Of a DNA stretch of 30,598 nucleotides, positions 1-9,728 are shown in pieces. The stretch spans positions 1 to 30,598 of the forward strand of contig CAJUJN010000051.1 of NCBI GenBank assembly GCA_910586775.1. The letters run 5' to 3'. Every line of letters begins with the position of its first letter. Position 1 is the stretch's first letter. The position numbers and the translations under genes are program-made. Origin of the DNA: an uncultured Acetatifactor sp. GTDB lineage: Bacteria; Bacillota; Clostridia; Lachnospirales; Lachnospiraceae. Under the pieces are notes generated by a model, which saw only the letters and a program-made list of their open reading frames with translations, was not told the DNA's origin and made no database searches.

Positions 1-1715
1 AGCCCTCCGTAGCGGAGATCCAGCCGGGACCAGCCAAAGGGAGAACAGGTCTGCATCCACTGCTGCCTGTGGGCAATCCGCAGATCTTTCACCTGTACAA
101 GCAATTCTCCCATCTGTTCCGCATCTGTTCCAAGGGCAGCCCGGTCCCTGTCTTTATAGTGCTGATGCAGCCGTTCCCCCAGAGCGGCCTTCAGCTGCAG
201 TGTCCTGGCCAGAAGCAGGGGAACCTGTAAAAACCACCCCTCCTCCCCTGCCTTTTCCAGGTCCGCCTCCAACAGCTGCGCAGTTTTCTCATAATGCGCA
301 TCCAGCCCAAGCCCCTGCAGATCCGCGTCATACAGTCCCTCCAGAGGATCCTGCCAGAGCAGATATTTGGAGGGATTGGGCGGCCAGCGGTTCTCCGGAT
401 TGCTGCAGGGAATTGCATCCAGAAACGCCGCGTCCGCAAACCACCCTGCGCGTAATCCGGTACACGCGGCAAAGCGGGCGTCCAGAACCTCACGGCCAAC
501 CGAGTCCTCACGGTAAGCGCTCTCCGCATAATACTGCATTCCCAGAAGTCCCAGCCAGTCACAGCACTCCGCTCCGTCGTCATGCCACAGACAGCCGTAA
601 GCCATGGGAATCTGATATTTTTTTACCGCCTCCAACGCAGGCTCCGCAGTCCGGAAAGTAAACGGGTAGTTGACGCAGAAAGACGAGACAGAAAGCAGCG
701 GCCCCGCATAGATGGCCCTTCCCGTATCCCGATGCCTTTTCATCATTCCGTCCAACAGGCTCGGGTCCCGGGAATAATAATCCCAGTAAATCAGACCCGC
801 ATCCTCCGGTAACCTGGCGCATATCTCCGGGTCCGGCGCCTCCTCCGGGTCCAGATAAACATGCCTTGGGGAGCTGTAGGAAAACAGCATGTCACTGTAA
901 AGGGCGATTTCCAGTCCGCTCTCCCGGGCCAGGGCATGGACCCGCTGCAAATGCTCCAGGAAAATATCCAGGGGCCTGCGGACGCCGTTTTTCTGCCGGT
1001 ACCGCCCTTCCCCCAGGCCATGGGTTTCATCCATGCCAACAATGACCATCCGGCTCCTTAAGCACTGACCTATTGTCTGCAGCATCTTCCCGATCAGCTC
1101 ATAGGTTTTCTCCTCTCCGACCAACAGGCAGGAGGGACTGTCCTGCAGGGAAGCATATTCCGGAAACCGAAGCACTTTTTCCAGATGTCCCAGAACCTGT
1201 ATGGATGCCACTATGCTAATGCCGTACTGATGCGCGTAGTCGTCCAACTGCCGCAGCTGCTCCCGGGTATAGCCTCCCCGCATATAGCCGAAACGGGGCT
1301 CTTCCTCCAGCTCATACACGTCCTCCATATACAAAATCAGGCAATTCAGCCCCATCAGCGCCATGCGGTCCAGAACATCTCTCAGAAATCCGGGAGCGGG
1401 CACACTGTTCCGGGAGGCGTCAATCATGACTCCGATGCCGGGGATATACATTTTTTCTGTATAATTAATCGGGGACTTTCCCCCATTCTCCCGCAGAATC
1501 CCCAATGCCCGGAACAAATGAATCCTCTCCCGAAAGCCGATCCGGCAGATGTCCCCCTCCAGGGTAATCCGCAGCGCCTCTTCTCCCCCGGCCGGAAGCC
1601 TGAATAACTCCATACGGATTTCATCCGCCCATCCTCCCTGAAAATAAAAAGCCGGAAGTCTGTGTATTGCGCTTAAAATCGTCTCATCCCCGATTCCCCT
1701 GATTTCCCTGAACAT
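1..1715 (-). CDS. GH20 beta-N-acetylhexosaminidase, GcnA-like (3' end outside window)
   Basis: The frame stays open from the ATG at 1715 to the window edge (571 codons), so the C-terminus is missing. It reads as a glycoside hydrolase family 20 TIM barrel of the GcnA-like branch, which releases terminal beta-linked GlcNAc or GalNAc. The barrel begins near residue 95 (PGIGVMIDASRN). The catalytic Asp-Glu pair is D229-E230 in VGMDETHGLG. The last visible stretch (SPFGWSRLDLRYGG) resembles the C-terminal region of GcnA proteins, so probably only some tens of residues are lost. No signal peptide is seen, so it probably acts in the cytoplasm on imported glycans. A second in-frame ATG lies at 1733, but the 1715 ATG has the better ribosome site (AAGGAGAGGAGAGA). 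The family call is firm; the substrate is inferred. Confidence 0.85.
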   Translation of the reverse strand, partial: MFREIRGIGDETILSAIHRLPAFYFQGGWADEIRMELFRLPAGGEEALRITLEGDICRIGFRERIHLFRALGILRENGGKSPINYTEKMYIPGIGVMIDASRNSVPAPGFLRDVLDRMALMGLNCLILYMEDVYELEEEPRFGYMRGGYTREQLRQLDDYAHQYGISIVASIQVLGHLEKVLRFPEYASLQDSPSCLLVGEEKTYELIGKMLQTIGQCLRSRMVIVGMDETHGLGEGRYRQKNGVRRPLDIFLEHLQRVHALARESGLEIALYSDMLFSYSSPRHVYLDPEEAPDPEICARLPEDAGLIYWDYYSRDPSLLDGMMKRHRDTGRAIYAGPLLSVSSFCVNYPFTFRTAEPALEAVKKYQIPMAYGCLWHDDGAECCDWLGLLGMQYYAESAYREDSVGREVLDARFAACTGLRAGWFADAAFLDAIPCSNPENRWPPNPSKYLLWQDPLEGLYDADLQGLGLDAHYEKTAQLLEADLEKAGEEGWFLQVPLLLARTLQLKAALGERLHQHYKDRDRAALGTDAEQMGELLVQVKDLRIAHRQQWMQTCSPFGWSRLDLRYGG

Positions 1716-1801
1716 TCTCTCCTCTCCTTCCATTCGCACTGAAAACTCAATCCATTGGGCCGGGAGCTGTGGCATTCAGGGCAACCCCTCTCCATCCCCT
1801 G

Positions 1802-3502
1802 TCACATCCTCTCGCCGATCTTCCCGTTCTCCGACTCCTGCAGCAGCCCTTTATCCAGGCTCTCCTGCAGCACATAGCCCACCACGCTCTCTATCACATT
1901 TCCCAGCCTGGAAAATCCGAACTTCTTCCCGGTCTCCCGGACCAGGTCCGCCCGGGTCATGCTGCCCTGCTGCCGCAGTACCTCCAGTGCGGCGTTTTGT
2001 ATCTCCCGGGATGGAATATCGTCCATGCTCCGTCTGCCGGACTCATCCTCTCCCACCCGGTATATTGCATATTCATCGGGATTCTGCTCCTTCTTCCAAT
2101 AGAATTCCCTGTCCTCATCTCTGGTGACAACCTTCTCCTCCCCCTCCAGGACAGCGGAAAAGATCCCTTCCACCCTGGCGCCCGCCCGGCTGATTCCGAA
2201 GGCTCCCAGTACCTTCCGCAGCAGCAGCTTCCTGCTCACCGGGGCTTCCTTCTCCAAAATGGTCCTCACCACCCTGGAGATCTTCTTCCTGTTCTCGGGC
2301 AGGTAGAAGTCATCCGGCAGGCCTGCAGGCGCGATCCGGGCGCTCTCATAAATCCTGGCCCCAGTTTCCGGAGTCTCTTCCCTCTCCAACCGCTGAAAAT
2401 TCTCAAAACAAACCGCCGGCTCCTTTTCCTTCTCCACCGGTTCCCGGGACTGGCGCGCGTTCTCGATCCCCTGCCGAATCCGGCCAAGCACCCTGACAGG
2501 ATCATCCATCCAGTCCAAAGTCCAGACCCGCATCACCTTCCATCCAAGTCCCTCCAATACTTCCGGCTGTAAGAGAAAACGGTCTCTGGCCGTGGCGGCT
2601 TCCCTGCAGTTTTCTCCATCTAGCAGAAGCCCCAACAGATACCGCTCCCTGTCCTCCGGATCCACGATACCCATATCCATCTTGAACGCGGAACAGCCGA
2701 TATTGCATTTCACTTCGTATCCCAAGCCTCTCACTGCGTCCGCAATGTCCTGCACCAGAAAATCTTCCTTCTTTACTAAAGTATCCGCCCGCTGCGCCAA
2801 CGCGCTCCTGCCTCTCTCGGCGAATTCCAGAAAGCCCTTCAGCCCTGCCAATCCCTCCGCCCTGGTCCGCGTCAGGTCAATCTGCTCCGGCCGCAGCACG
2901 GAATAGACAATCATGGATTTCCTGGCCCTGTTACGCAGCTCTTCCAGATGGTCTGCGTATCTCTCCAAAGTCTCCCGGATGATTTCCAACCACAGCCCCT
3001 CCTGCCGGCCCGTTTCAGGCTCCTCCTCTATATGCCAGGCCTCCAGGAAAGCGTCCAACTGCCTGTAAAATTCCTGCAGAGGACCCACATGCTCCGTCAG
3101 CATCCCCTCCTCTCCCCGGAGAACGGCTTCCATGACAACCCTTCTGTCCGGAAAGAACCCACATCCCGCCTCCAGGGCGGCAGTTTTGTCCAATGCCGCC
3201 TCCTGGGCATCCCAATCCGTGGATACCCCGAAAAACATTCCCGCAGCCAGTTCTGTGACCTGGAACGGCGTCTCCTGAATTTCCCGTTTCCCGTCTTCCA
3301 ACAGGCACAGCGCCTCATAGAGGGCGGGTATCCGGTCTTTGGTGACGGTTTCCGGCTCTTTGGCATAGAGCCGCAGTTCTTTCACCAGGCGGTTCTGTTC
3401 CAGGGCCCTTGGCAGAAACCATTTGCTGCCGGCCTGCTTCCACCGCCTGGCTGCCTGCCCTGCCTCATAAGTAAACACCGCCGGTTCAAACTGTGCCTCC
3501 AA
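1802..3502 (-). pseudogene. C-terminal part of DUF4011/helicase/DUF3320 protein (nuclease-like and DUF3320 domains), out of frame with its N-terminal part
   Basis: This frame continues the protein encoded at 3382-6381. The coding sense extends upstream of the nominal TTG at 3502 to about 3599 (it reads NYSQARETLRRLAETGKEY), with no ribosome site at 3502, so it is a frameshifted half rather than an independent gene. In order it holds a helical region, then RARKSMIVYSVLRPEQIDL (typical of the end of the SF1 helicase core), then a Vsr/MTES_1575-type PD-(D/E)XK-like nuclease region (GCSAFKMDMGIVDP, YLLGLLLDG, RVWTLDW), and a C-terminal DUF3320 helical domain (LPENRKKISRVVRTILE). Helicase motifs II to V are missing: the helical region runs straight into the motif VI area near 2920-2935. 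These multidomain proteins often occur in defence islands. This copy is probably inactive. Confidence 0.7.
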
Positions 3503-6381
3503 CAGGGCATACCTGCCGCGGTATTCCTTTCCGGTCTCCGCCAGTCTGCGGAGCGTCTCCCGGGCCTGGGAATAATTGGGGCACTGCAGCAGCCCCCCAA
3601 CACGGCGCCGGGCATCACGGCAGCGCCTGCCACTTTCAGCAGCCGCTCCGCTGTCTGTCTGCTTTTATCTCCTATGCCCCCGGCCCAACGGAAAAGGGCT
3701 TCCTGATGAGGCAGCGCACGGGTGCATTTTTCTATCATGTCCTTCAGCTCTCCCCGCAGCCGCTCCCGCAGTTCCATGGAATAGGTAAGCCCCTCATACC
3801 CCGCCAGAGGATGCTCCGCGTATACGCCCATCTCCCCTATGGCTACTTTGTACTGACGGACCAGCTCCTCCCACTTTTCGACGCGTCCCCTGTCCGCCCC
3901 CGACAGTGTCTCTTTGGCAAAACAAATTTTCCCTCTGTGCCCTTTATACCGCTCATAGCGCTCAATGGCTTCGTACAGGGAACAACCGTACTCCCGCCTT
4001 TGATACAGCGCCTCTACGACGGCATTCAGCTCCCTCCGTAAATCGTGAATTCGCTCCGCCGTCTGCAGATATTCCTCCGGCGCCTTGATTCTCCCCACTT
4101 CCAGGGTCTTTTCCAGTCTGGCCAGAACCGTGCCCTTATTGGTCTTGTTGGAATGAAGCTCCAGGCAGAAGGGATCCAGGCCGATATCTGCCAGTCTCTT
4201 CTGCACCACATTGAGAGCCGCCATCTTCTCCGCCACAAACAGTACGGATTTTCCCTGATAAAGCGCATTGGCAATCATATTGGTGATGGTCTGGGACTTT
4301 CCCGTGCCCGGCGGCCCGTGAAGTACAAAGCTCTGTCCTGCCGCCGCAGCCGCAATGGCAGCCATCTGGGAGGAGTCCGCACTCATGGGAACAGCCATGT
4401 CCGCCGGCGAAAGCGCCGTATCCAGACGCTCCGGCCGGATCCCCCCTTCCCCCGGTTCCCAGTTCATGCAGCCCTCTATCAGACTGGAGACCACCTTATT
4501 CTTCTCGATCTCTCCGTAGCGGCTGCGCAGATCGTTCCACATCACAAACTGGCCAAAGGAAAACAGTCCCAGATACGCCGCCTCCTCCACATTCCACCGC
4601 CGCTGCGCCATCACTGCCTGTCTGACGGTATGGAATACCAGACGCAGATCCACCCCCTGATCATCCTCCGGAAGGGGATCCAGACCACTGATTACAATCC
4701 CGTAGTCCTGTTGTAAAAACGCAAGCAGCGTCACGTTCACCCGGATTTCTTCCTGCCTGCTGCGGATGATAAATCCCCTGCTGCGCACGCTTCTCACAAT
4801 GTCCACAGGTACCAGTACCAACGGCGCATACCTGGCTTTCTCCGACACGTCGCTCTCATACCAGCGCAGAAATCCCAACGCCAGAAACAGTGTGTTGGCT
4901 CCGTTTTCCTCCATACTCATCCTTGCGGAACGGTAGAGTCCTTTCAGACGTTTATCCAGTTCCGCAGGCTCCAAGAATGTACGGAGGCGATTGCTCTCAA
5001 ATTCCTGGGAAGCGATATTCTGAATCAGGCTTAAGTCCGTCTCTTCTTCAAAGATCCGGAAATCCCGCTGCGTCCCGGCCCACTCGGAGGGTATCTCCAG
5101 AATCTGGAATTCCTTTCCGCCGGACAACCGGTCCTCCAGTCTGCACAAATCCGCCGTCATTATCTGAAAAGCGTTCTTTGTTAACCGGAAATTCAGAAGT
5201 GTGTTCCGAAGGCTGAAATCCAACAGCTTCCGCTCCCATAGCTTCTGTTTTGTGATCCCCTCCTCCCGAACGCCCTCCGTCACACGCCCCGCCAGGGACT
5301 GATCCAAAGCTGCCGGGAGCGGCGCCTCCGGGGTACGGCCCTCCCTCTCCTTCTCCCCCTGCTCCATCCTGTCCGTTTCCGTAAGCTGCAGGGGAATGGG
5401 CCGGATACCGCTGCCCCTGGAACGCCTGACATCTATGACATACCTGAATTCATCCGGTTTTCGGAAATGCCTCCTGCCCGATTCCACCGCCCCGTCAAAG
5501 CCGATATTTTTTCCGGAGGTAAAGGCAGTGCATTCCACCAGGAGCATTTCTTCCGCCCCCTGTGCCATTCTCTTCTCAAGGGCAGAGAGATCGTCCACCA
5601 CACAGTCCGGAAAAGTATTCTCTTCCAGCCAGCAGCCCCCGCAGGCATGTCCCCTCAGGAAAATCAGAAGCGGATGCAGGCCCACCGCCTCCAGGCAGGC
5701 CCCGTACAGCAGGGCCAGATCCAGACAGGTTCCCTGCTTCTGATCCAGTACGGTATGCGCCAGCCGGACCCGCTGTCCCGTCTTCTCAAAACTGGCAGGG
5801 GGATTGTTGTAGATGATCTCCTCCCGGCGCAGCGCCTCATAGACAGCCCCCATCTGCAGTTTCACATTGTTGGGATTACAGGTCTGATAACCGGTGAAGG
5901 AAGGGCTTCCGGTCCAGTTCTTCAGCACCTCGGACGCATGCTGAATCACTTTTGCTATCACAGGATGGTTAGGCGTCACAAACGCGGCGATAAGCTCCGG
6001 CATACAAAGCCCGCCGTTCCACTGATCTGCAGCCAGCAGCTCGATCTCTTTTTCCAGAAGGAAAAGCCGCTCTTCCTTCCGGTACAGTTCCACCACAACC
6101 ACGCCCAGAAGCTTTTCCGTCAGCGAGAACAGGTACTCCGTCTTCAGCTGAATCCTCACCGGGGAAATCTCCACCGCTTCTCCCGCCGGAATCTCCTGGA
6201 TAAAATACTGATATTCCCGGGCGAAATCCGGTTCAAACCGGATCCTCACGTCCAAATCCGACAGGACCTCCTCCGTCTCGTTCCTGACAATCAGATTCCG
6301 TATCACGGGTACATAATTCTGCTGCATGGCAAAATTAATGGCCCCTGTAAAATTTCCGTCCACGCTTACTCTGTGTTCCAT
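3382..6381 (-). pseudogene. N-terminal part of DUF4011/SF1 helicase protein (transglutaminase-like and Walker A regions), frameshifted
   Basis: The ATG at 6381 follows GGAGGAGGGGC. A possible promoter lies upstream: TTGTTT (6481-6476), 17 bp, TAGAAT (6458-6453). After an N-terminal beta-rich region comes a transglutaminase-like fold with a possible Cys219 (QGTCLDLA), His245 (GHACGGCW) and Asp263/264 triad. Next is a DUF4011 segment near residues 370-560 (KLWERKLLDFSLRNTLLNF) and an SF1 ATPase start with Walker A HGPPGTGKSQT near residues 686-696. After about residue 930 (GAVLGG) the sequence turns into implausible Arg/Pro-rich text. That point is a G6 tract at 3593-3598, and adding one G restores the frame that continues in the 1802-3502 part. 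The full protein would have been about 1,530 residues even with the missing helicase core. No DEAS-type motif II is present in either half. Confidence 0.72.
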
Positions 6382-6452
6382 GCCCCTCCTCCATAAGGTA
6401 TCTCATCCCACTCTGTTCCATCACAGGCTTTATCACCACAGCCACTTCTTAT

Positions 6453-6481
6453 ATTCTACTATTTTACGGATGGAAAAACAA
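6453..6481 (-). promoter_or_regulatory. sigma-A-like promoter of the DUF4011 gene
   Basis: On the minus strand TTGTTT (6481-6476) is followed by a 17-bp spacer and TAGAAT (6458-6453), about 70 nt before the start codon at 6381. Recognised by consensus only. Confidence 0.45.
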
Positions 6482-6610
6482 GAATTCGATAAAATAAAAT
6501 GTAATTTTTCGAATGCCCTGGGGCATAAATCACAAAATCGCCAGAGCGTTTTCTATTTGACATCTCCAGTTTTTTAGGACTGGGATTTGAAAAATCATCT
6601 TTACAAACGA

Positions 6611-6639
6611 TAGACATCCTCACAATTCAGATGTATAAT
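6611..6639 (+). promoter_or_regulatory. sigma-A-like promoter at the start of the AT-rich insert
   Basis: TAGACA (6611-6616), a 17-bp spacer and a consensus TATAAT (6634-6639) lie about 130 nt upstream of the P-loop gene at 6771. The long leader includes a GC-rich, self-complementary segment near 6653-6690. The element fits transcription of the plus-strand genes 6771-8484. Confidence 0.55.
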
Positions 6640-6770
6640 TGTTAATGTCAAGCGGGCGGCGGTATTGAGCGGCGGCAAGACCGCCGAAGTGCCGCGCTGT
6701 TTCCTTGTATTTGTTGTCAAGTATCATTCGGCGTAATTGCAGACAGTATCAACGAAAAGGTTAAATACAT

Positions 6771-7442
6771 ATGAATATTGCAGACAGCATTATAAAAGAC
6801 AAATTAAAAAACGTGTACTTCATTTGGGGATGCGGCAAAACTACGATTGCCAACCGCTTAAAAGAAGAATACGGTTTCTATATTTACAGCACCGACGAAA
6901 GCCGGGATCGCCAGGTAAAATTAGCTAATCCCGTTGACCAGCCCTATATGTGCCGTGATTTTCAAAAGGAATATGGCGTTAAAAGCTTTTGGGAGCTGCC
7001 CAAAGAAGTTATCGAAGAATATGAAAAGCATTTCGTTGCAGAAATGACACCTATGATGGTTGCCGAATTGATACAGCTATCTGCTTTGCATAAAGTCATA
7101 ATTTGCGAAGGAGATATTGACTATTGTGCTATTGCTCCGATTGCTGCTCATACTGTTCATCTCTGCAATCAAAGCACTTCCTTTGACTGGTTCAATCGCC
7201 CGGATCATGAAGATATCCGTGCTGTCATTTATGGCAGAACAGATTTAAGTGAAGAAAAAAAGCAGCTGGTAATTCAAAATGCTTATGAAAGTGTTGCCGC
7301 AAGTGAAGGGATAATACCCGATTGGGTGGTTGATCTCGGTATTAAAAATATTGTATGGAATGACCATACAGGCATCGACACCACAGCATTGGAAGTTGCG
7401 GCATATTTTGGATTGAACAAGCAGGTACACAATGATGATTGA
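6771..7442 (+). CDS. P-loop (AAA/shikimate-kinase-like) small nucleotide-binding protein with a shortened Walker A
   Basis: A 223-residue protein resembling small P-loop kinases of the AAA_18/shikimate kinase type. A hydrophobic strand (VYFIWG) runs directly into CGKTTIANRL, followed by YGFYIYSTDESR, where a substrate or acceptor residue often sits, and a later strand (KVIICEGDID) in Walker B position. The canonical GxxxxGK[ST] loop is three residues short (G-C-G-K-T), so ATP binding may be lost. Upstream AAGG lies about 10 nt before the ATG. The stop overlaps the next gene by 11 nt, so the two are co-transcribed and probably translationally coupled. The gene is AT-rich compared with its flanks, which suggests acquisition. 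The substrate is unknown. Confidence 0.6.
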   Translation: MNIADSIIKDKLKNVYFIWGCGKTTIANRLKEEYGFYIYSTDESRDRQVKLANPVDQPYMCRDFQKEYGVKSFWELPKEVIEEYEKHFVAEMTPMMVAELIQLSALHKVIICEGDIDYCAIAPIAAHTVHLCNQSTSFDWFNRPDHEDIRAVIYGRTDLSEEKKQLVIQNAYESVAASEGIIPDWVVDLGIKNIVWNDHTGIDTTALEVAAYFGLNKQVHNDD

Positions 7443-8484
7443 AGAACTTAAAATCCGCCAATTAACGAATCAGCATCTTATCAGACCCACAGATAAAATG
7501 ACGGTGCTTCACGATCTTTGCGGTATTCAGGCGCAATTCATGGTAAACGCCATGCACTCGCTGAAAATAAGGTGCTCAGATTATGACGAAGATACCATCA
7601 AAAACGGGCTTGTGAAAAACTGGACTGTCAGAGGAACAATTCATGTGTTTGCGGAAGATGATCTCCCCCTATTTATTCATTGTAATAATGGGCAGGATTA
7701 TCTGTGTAACGATTGGCGCGGATATACATTTTGGAATCAGCGTGATAAATGGGCACTTACACCGGAGCGACAGGCTTATTTTGCTAATGTGATCTTAGAG
7801 GCTCTTAATTGCTCAGAGCTGACGAGAGAAGAATTAAAAGAAACCTGCAGGCAAAACGGTATGACCGAACCGGAAGAAAACAGTATGTTTGACCAATGGG
7901 GTGGCGGCGTTCGAGAAATGTGCGAACGTGGATTTATAAACTATGTTGTCCAGGAAAAGAAAGCTTTCTGCTTATCTCCTGCGTTTACCCCCATTCCGGA
8001 GCAGGAAGCAAAGCTTGAAATGGCTCATCGATACTTTACGCACATGGGTCCTTCCACCATTCATGATGCCATGTACTATTTCCATGCAACCGCTGCACAG
8101 GTTAAAGATTGGCTTTCCAAACTGCCTGTATCAACGGCAGAATGTGAAGGTAAGACCTATTATTATATCGACAATAATCAGACTTACGATCAAGAAATTC
8201 CAAAATGCCTGTTCCTTGCAGGGTTTGACCAGCTTCTCCTGGCTCACGAAAAAAAGGAAAGCTTGTTTTTAAGCCAGGAAAATATGAGAGCCATATTTAA
8301 CCTCGCAGGAATTGTAATGCCTGCATTGATGTTCGATGGCGAAGTGATTGGTAAATGGAAAAAGAAGAATAAAAAACTGTCAGTTACGATGTTCAAAACA
8401 GTAACACAGCAGGAGAAAAACATCATTGCCGATTTTGCAGGTGCGCTGTGGAACGATATTACATCAATCCGTTTTGATGAATGA
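7432..8484 (+). CDS. AlkZ-like winged-helix DNA glycosylase (HTH_42 family)
   Basis: A 350-residue protein of the HTH_42/DUF1006 family, which includes AlkZ and YcaQ; these remove bulky or crosslinking alkylated bases from DNA. Residues 31-35 read GIQAQ, placing Q33-A34-Q35 at the Q-x-Q catalytic motif of the AlkZ branch (YcaQ has Q-x-D). The usual pattern continues with VRGTIHVF near residues 65-72, a central winged-helix region, and a C-terminal LAGFDQLLLAHEKKESL and FDGEVIGKWK. Two ATGs (7432 and 7435) are possible starts, both overlapping the stop of the upstream P-loop gene. Reading it as DNA repair or self-protection against alkylating toxins follows from the family; no toxin genes are seen here. 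Confidence 0.8.
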   Translation: MMIEELKIRQLTNQHLIRPTDKMTVLHDLCGIQAQFMVNAMHSLKIRCSDYDEDTIKNGLVKNWTVRGTIHVFAEDDLPLFIHCNNGQDYLCNDWRGYTFWNQRDKWALTPERQAYFANVILEALNCSELTREELKETCRQNGMTEPEENSMFDQWGGGVREMCERGFINYVVQEKKAFCLSPAFTPIPEQEAKLEMAHRYFTHMGPSTIHDAMYYFHATAAQVKDWLSKLPVSTAECEGKTYYYIDNNQTYDQEIPKCLFLAGFDQLLLAHEKKESLFLSQENMRAIFNLAGIVMPALMFDGEVIGKWKKKNKKLSVTMFKTVTQQEKNIIADFAGALWNDITSIRFDE

Positions 8485-8532
8485 ACCGTTTCCTGTGGCG
8501 TTATACAAAAAGATACTGCCTGGTGATGAGAA

Positions 8533-9177
8533 ATGACAATTAACAAAAACGAATACTTAATTTGTCCTTGTAAAGTTTCATCCATACCATACTGGAAAGC
8601 ACAGTCTATAACCGTACCCGATGGTATGAGCATTGTACATCAGGACAATTTCAATAAAAAAGAATATCAGCATTACATTGACGAGCCTTATTTCCGCCTG
8701 ATCCATAATCTGCAAAACCTGCCTGTTCAGGCGCTTCCCCAGGGATATTCGCTTTACAAAGCCGCTTTGAAGGACTTTGCGGAGCATATCAATCGCTGCT
8801 ATAGCAAAATCGGAGTAACAGAAGCCGACCTGTGAGACTACACAGCCCGCCCTGTGTATGATTCCGCTTTATGGTTGGCAATTCAGGATAATCAGACCAA
8901 TGAAGTAGCTGCAACAGGAATTGCCGAACTTGACAAAGAGATTGGTGAGGGTGTTTTAGAGTGGATTCAGGTATCGGAACTACATCGCGGACAGGGATTG
9001 GGTAAATATGTCGTTTCAGAGTTGTTACGGCGAATGAAAGACAACGCTAAGTTCGCTACTGTATCCGGCCAATGTAATAACCCTGCAAATTCAGAGGTGT
9101 TGTATCGCAAATGCGGATTTACCGGCTCTGATGTTTGGCACGTTTTGAGAAAGAGGGAGCTTCATAACCCGGGCTGA
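8533..9177 (+). pseudogene. GNAT acetyltransferase gene interrupted by an in-frame TGA
   Basis: Codons from 8533 (MTINKNEYLICPCKV) to 9177 form one continuous frame except for TGA at 8833-8835, between VTEADL and DYTARPVYD. The downstream part carries the GNAT acetyl-CoA loop (LHRGQGLGKYVVSELL) and the terminal fold (NPANSEVLYRKCGFTG). The upstream part matches the N-terminal half expected of a protein of about 214 residues. A CGA-to-TGA change would explain the break. The downstream half has an ATG at 8854 but no ribosome site there. It is most likely a pseudogene. A selenocysteine or suppressed codon is not supported, since no structured element stands out after the TGA. Confidence 0.75.
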
Positions 9178-9191
9178 ACAAAATATAGGCG

Positions 9192-9632
9192 CTAAACCAT
9201 TTCTTTCGCCATAAATAAAACGTGTTCACAGTCCGCAAACCCGCTTTTTCGATAGAAGGCGGGTGCCGGGGCATATTTGTTGGCAGAAAGAGTAATCCCT
9301 GCCAATCCTTTTTCCGTTACGTATTTTTCGATCTGCCCAATCAGCATGGAACCGTATCCTTTACGCTGTTGTTCCGGTTTTATGAACATTTCCTCCACGA
9401 AAATTTCACTGTTATTCCACCATACTTTTTCGTGTGCAAATATGCCGCCCATGATTTCATTTCCCTCTTCTAAAACATAGCCTACAAATTTTTTCATCTC
9501 AAAAAAATCCGTCAGGTACTCTGCTGCCGTCTGCTTTGTCCAAATACACTGCCACAGTTCATTATTGTATACACTGCACAAAATCTCGGCGCAGGAAACA
9601 ATGTCACGAGATTCCATTTTTCGAATATTCAT
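9192..9632 (-). CDS. GNAT family N-acetyltransferase
   Basis: A complete 146-residue GNAT protein, which would transfer an acetyl group from acetyl-CoA to an amine. The motif A loop is KPEQQRKGYGSMLIGQIE (residues about 86-103), followed by ANKYAPAPAFYRKSGF in the C-terminal part. The ATG at 9632 has AGGAGG 8 nt upstream. Just beyond, a short inverted repeat (CTAAC ATGC GTTAG, 9654-9667) lies in the promoter region and could be an operator. It is convergent with the broken GNAT gene and closes the AT-rich insert. The substrate cannot be told; some relatives are annotated as aminoglycoside acetyltransferases, but that is not shown here. Confidence 0.8.
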   Translation of the reverse strand: MNIRKMESRDIVSCAEILCSVYNNELWQCIWTKQTAAEYLTDFFEMKKFVGYVLEEGNEIMGGIFAHEKVWWNNSEIFVEEMFIKPEQQRKGYGSMLIGQIEKYVTEKGLAGITLSANKYAPAPAFYRKSGFADCEHVLFMAKEMV

Positions 9633-9728
9633 GCTTGTATCCTCCTGTTTTTCCTAACATGCGTTAGAAAATTGCTTTCCGGCAGATGGCGGGAATGCAT
9701 TTTCAAACACGTTCTAAGCTCTGAATTC

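Noticed and set aside
6736..6790. Repeated ATTGCAGACAG before and inside the P-loop gene, suggesting a duplication
   Set aside because: Only 11 bp are shared; both continue differently, so chance or a very old event cannot be told apart.
8833..8835. Selenocysteine codon in the GNAT gene
   Set aside because: No stable hairpin is evident just after the TGA, and GNAT proteins are not known selenoproteins; a nonsense change is simpler.
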